A DNA stretch of 5,561 nt, taken from assembly GCA_013813215.1 (NCBI GenBank), contig JACCSC010000127.1:1-5561 (forward strand), written 5' to 3'. The DNA comes from Geodermatophilaceae bacterium (lineage in GTDB: Bacteria > Actinomycetota > Actinomycetes > Mycobacteriales > Geodermatophilaceae). Shown piece by piece: positions 4,799-5,561 of this stretch (position 1 is the stretch's first letter; each line of letters starts with the position of its first letter). The notes under the pieces are model-generated. The model saw only the letters and a list, made by a program, of their open reading frames with translations. It was not told the DNA's origin and ran no database searches. The position numbers were made by a program, and so were the translations under genes.

Positions 4799-5561
4799 CT
4801 GCGCCTGGATCTGTCCTACGACGGGACGGCGTTCGCCGGCTGGGCGGCGCAGCCCGGTCAGCGCACGGTGCAGGGCACTGTCGAAGCTGCGCTCACGGTG
4901 GTGCTGCGCCAACCGGTGTCGCTGACGGTGGCGGGTCGAACCGACGCGGGAGTGCATGCCACCGGGCAGGTGGCGCACGCTGACGTACCGCGGGAACTGT
5001 GGGCCATCGACGGGCCGCGGCTGCTGCGTCGGCTGGCCGGCGTACTGCCGCCGGACGTCCGGGTGCGCGCGATCGCGGCGGCGCCGCCCGACTTCGACGC
5101 GCGGTTCGCCGCGCTGTCGCGGCGCTACATCTATCGCCTCATCGACGCCCCGTGGGGGGCGCCGCCGCTGCGCCGGCTCGATACGGTCGCCTGGCCGCGG
5201 CCGGTGGACGTCGACGCCATGCGGCGAGCCAGTGCCGGGCTGCTGGGCCTGCACGACTTCGCGGCGTTCTGCAAGCACCGCCCGAGCGCCACGACCACGC
5301 GCACGCTCCAGGTTCTGGACTGGCATCGGGAGCCCGGTGGGGAAGTGGCCGCCACTGTCCAGGCCGATGCTTTTTGCCACCACATGGTGCGGGGGCTCGT
5401 CGGTTGCCTGCTCAGCGTCGGTGCGGGCAGGCATCCGGTCGACTGGCCGGAGTCCCTGCTCGACGCCACCGAACGCTGCGGCGCGATCCCGGTCGCCCCG
5501 GCGTACGGGTTGACCCTGGTCGAGGTGGCTTATCCGGACGACGCCGGTCTGGCCGCGCGCA
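4751..5561 (+). CDS. truA: tRNA pseudouridine(38-40) synthase TruA (3' end missing)
   Basis: TruA converts uridines 38-40 of the tRNA anticodon arm to pseudouridine. The frame starts at ATG 4751 and is still open at the window end, giving 270 complete codons. Family members have about 250-300 residues, so only a short C-terminus is missing. Visible motifs are VRLRLDLSYDGTAFAGWAAQ (residues 15-34), the catalytic loop AGRTDAGVHATGQVAH (61-76) with nucleophile D65 and R63, DFDARFAALSRRYIYRL (114-130), LLGLHDFAAFCKH (164-176), DAFCHHMVRGLVGCLLSVG (206-224), and APAYGLTLVEVAYP (249-262). No SD is visible: the 14 nt before the ATG hold a 12-bp palindrome instead, and the start codon lies in a strong inverted repeat. 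There is no in-frame ATG or GTG between 4751 and the conserved VRLRLDLSYDG, so this ATG is the best choice. Coupling to rplQ translation is possible. Confidence 0.96.
   Translation, partial: MDEPAASRLGDGGFVRLRLDLSYDGTAFAGWAAQPGQRTVQGTVEAALTVVLRQPVSLTVAGRTDAGVHATGQVAHADVPRELWAIDGPRLLRRLAGVLPPDVRVRAIAAAPPDFDARFAALSRRYIYRLIDAPWGAPPLRRLDTVAWPRPVDVDAMRRASAGLLGLHDFAAFCKHRPSATTTRTLQVLDWHREPGGEVAATVQADAFCHHMVRGLVGCLLSVGAGRHPVDWPESLLDATERCGAIPVAPAYGLTLVEVAYPDDAGLAAR

Noticed and set aside
1..5561. An unknown gene system, mobile element or CRISPR array
   Set aside because: Every coding stretch is accounted for by conserved translation or transcription genes in their usual actinobacterial order. No repeat arrays, transposase or phage motifs were seen.

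Overview
The window is a stretch of the actinobacterial spc/alpha ribosomal-protein locus, read entirely on the + strand. The order is map (5' end missing), infA, rpmJ, rpsM, rpsK, rpsD, rpoA, rplQ, truA (3' end missing). High GC, GTG starts for rpmJ and rpoA, the RpoA N-terminus beginning MLISQRPTL, and the gene order ending in rplQ-truA all point to a high-GC Actinomycetota (Actinomycetes). The order or family cannot be fixed from this sequence. The zinc-ribbon form of S4 argues against Mycobacterium and Streptomyces, whose main S4 as I recall it lacks the cysteines. It fits lineages such as Frankia- or Micromonospora-like actinomycetes, but that is inference.

Layout: 1-624 is the catalytic part of methionine aminopeptidase. 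A 192-nt gap (625-816) holds a plausible promoter and a leader hairpin before infA. infA and rpmJ are 10 nt apart. A 114-nt gap (1163-1276) before rpsM contains two adjacent GC-rich hairpins, and the loop of the first is exactly complementary to a segment just upstream of the rpsM Shine-Dalgarno (SD) sequence. This is a candidate nested pseudoknot in the place where the E. coli alpha operon carries its S4 target. rpsM, rpsK and rpsD are tightly packed. A 134-nt gap (2709-2842) with two small hairpins precedes rpoA, and rplQ follows 46 nt after rpoA. truA starts 14 nt after rplQ, and its start codon lies inside a long terminator-like inverted repeat.

Together the genes make translation and transcription machinery: removal of the initiator methionine (Map), initiation (IF-1), small-subunit proteins S13, S11 and S4, large-subunit proteins L36 and L17, the RNA polymerase alpha subunit, and tRNA pseudouridine synthase TruA. 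All are ordinary housekeeping genes. I see no mobile elements, CRISPR arrays, phage genes or RNA genes.

The non-routine points are: (1) the pseudoknot-like rpsM leader; (2) an L17 of 272 residues, with an acidic linker and a C-terminal domain resembling the 'sunset' domain; (3) truA initiation embedded in a terminator-like hairpin, preceded by a perfect 12-bp palindrome in place of an SD; (4) cysteine-bearing (zinc) versions of both S4 and L36.
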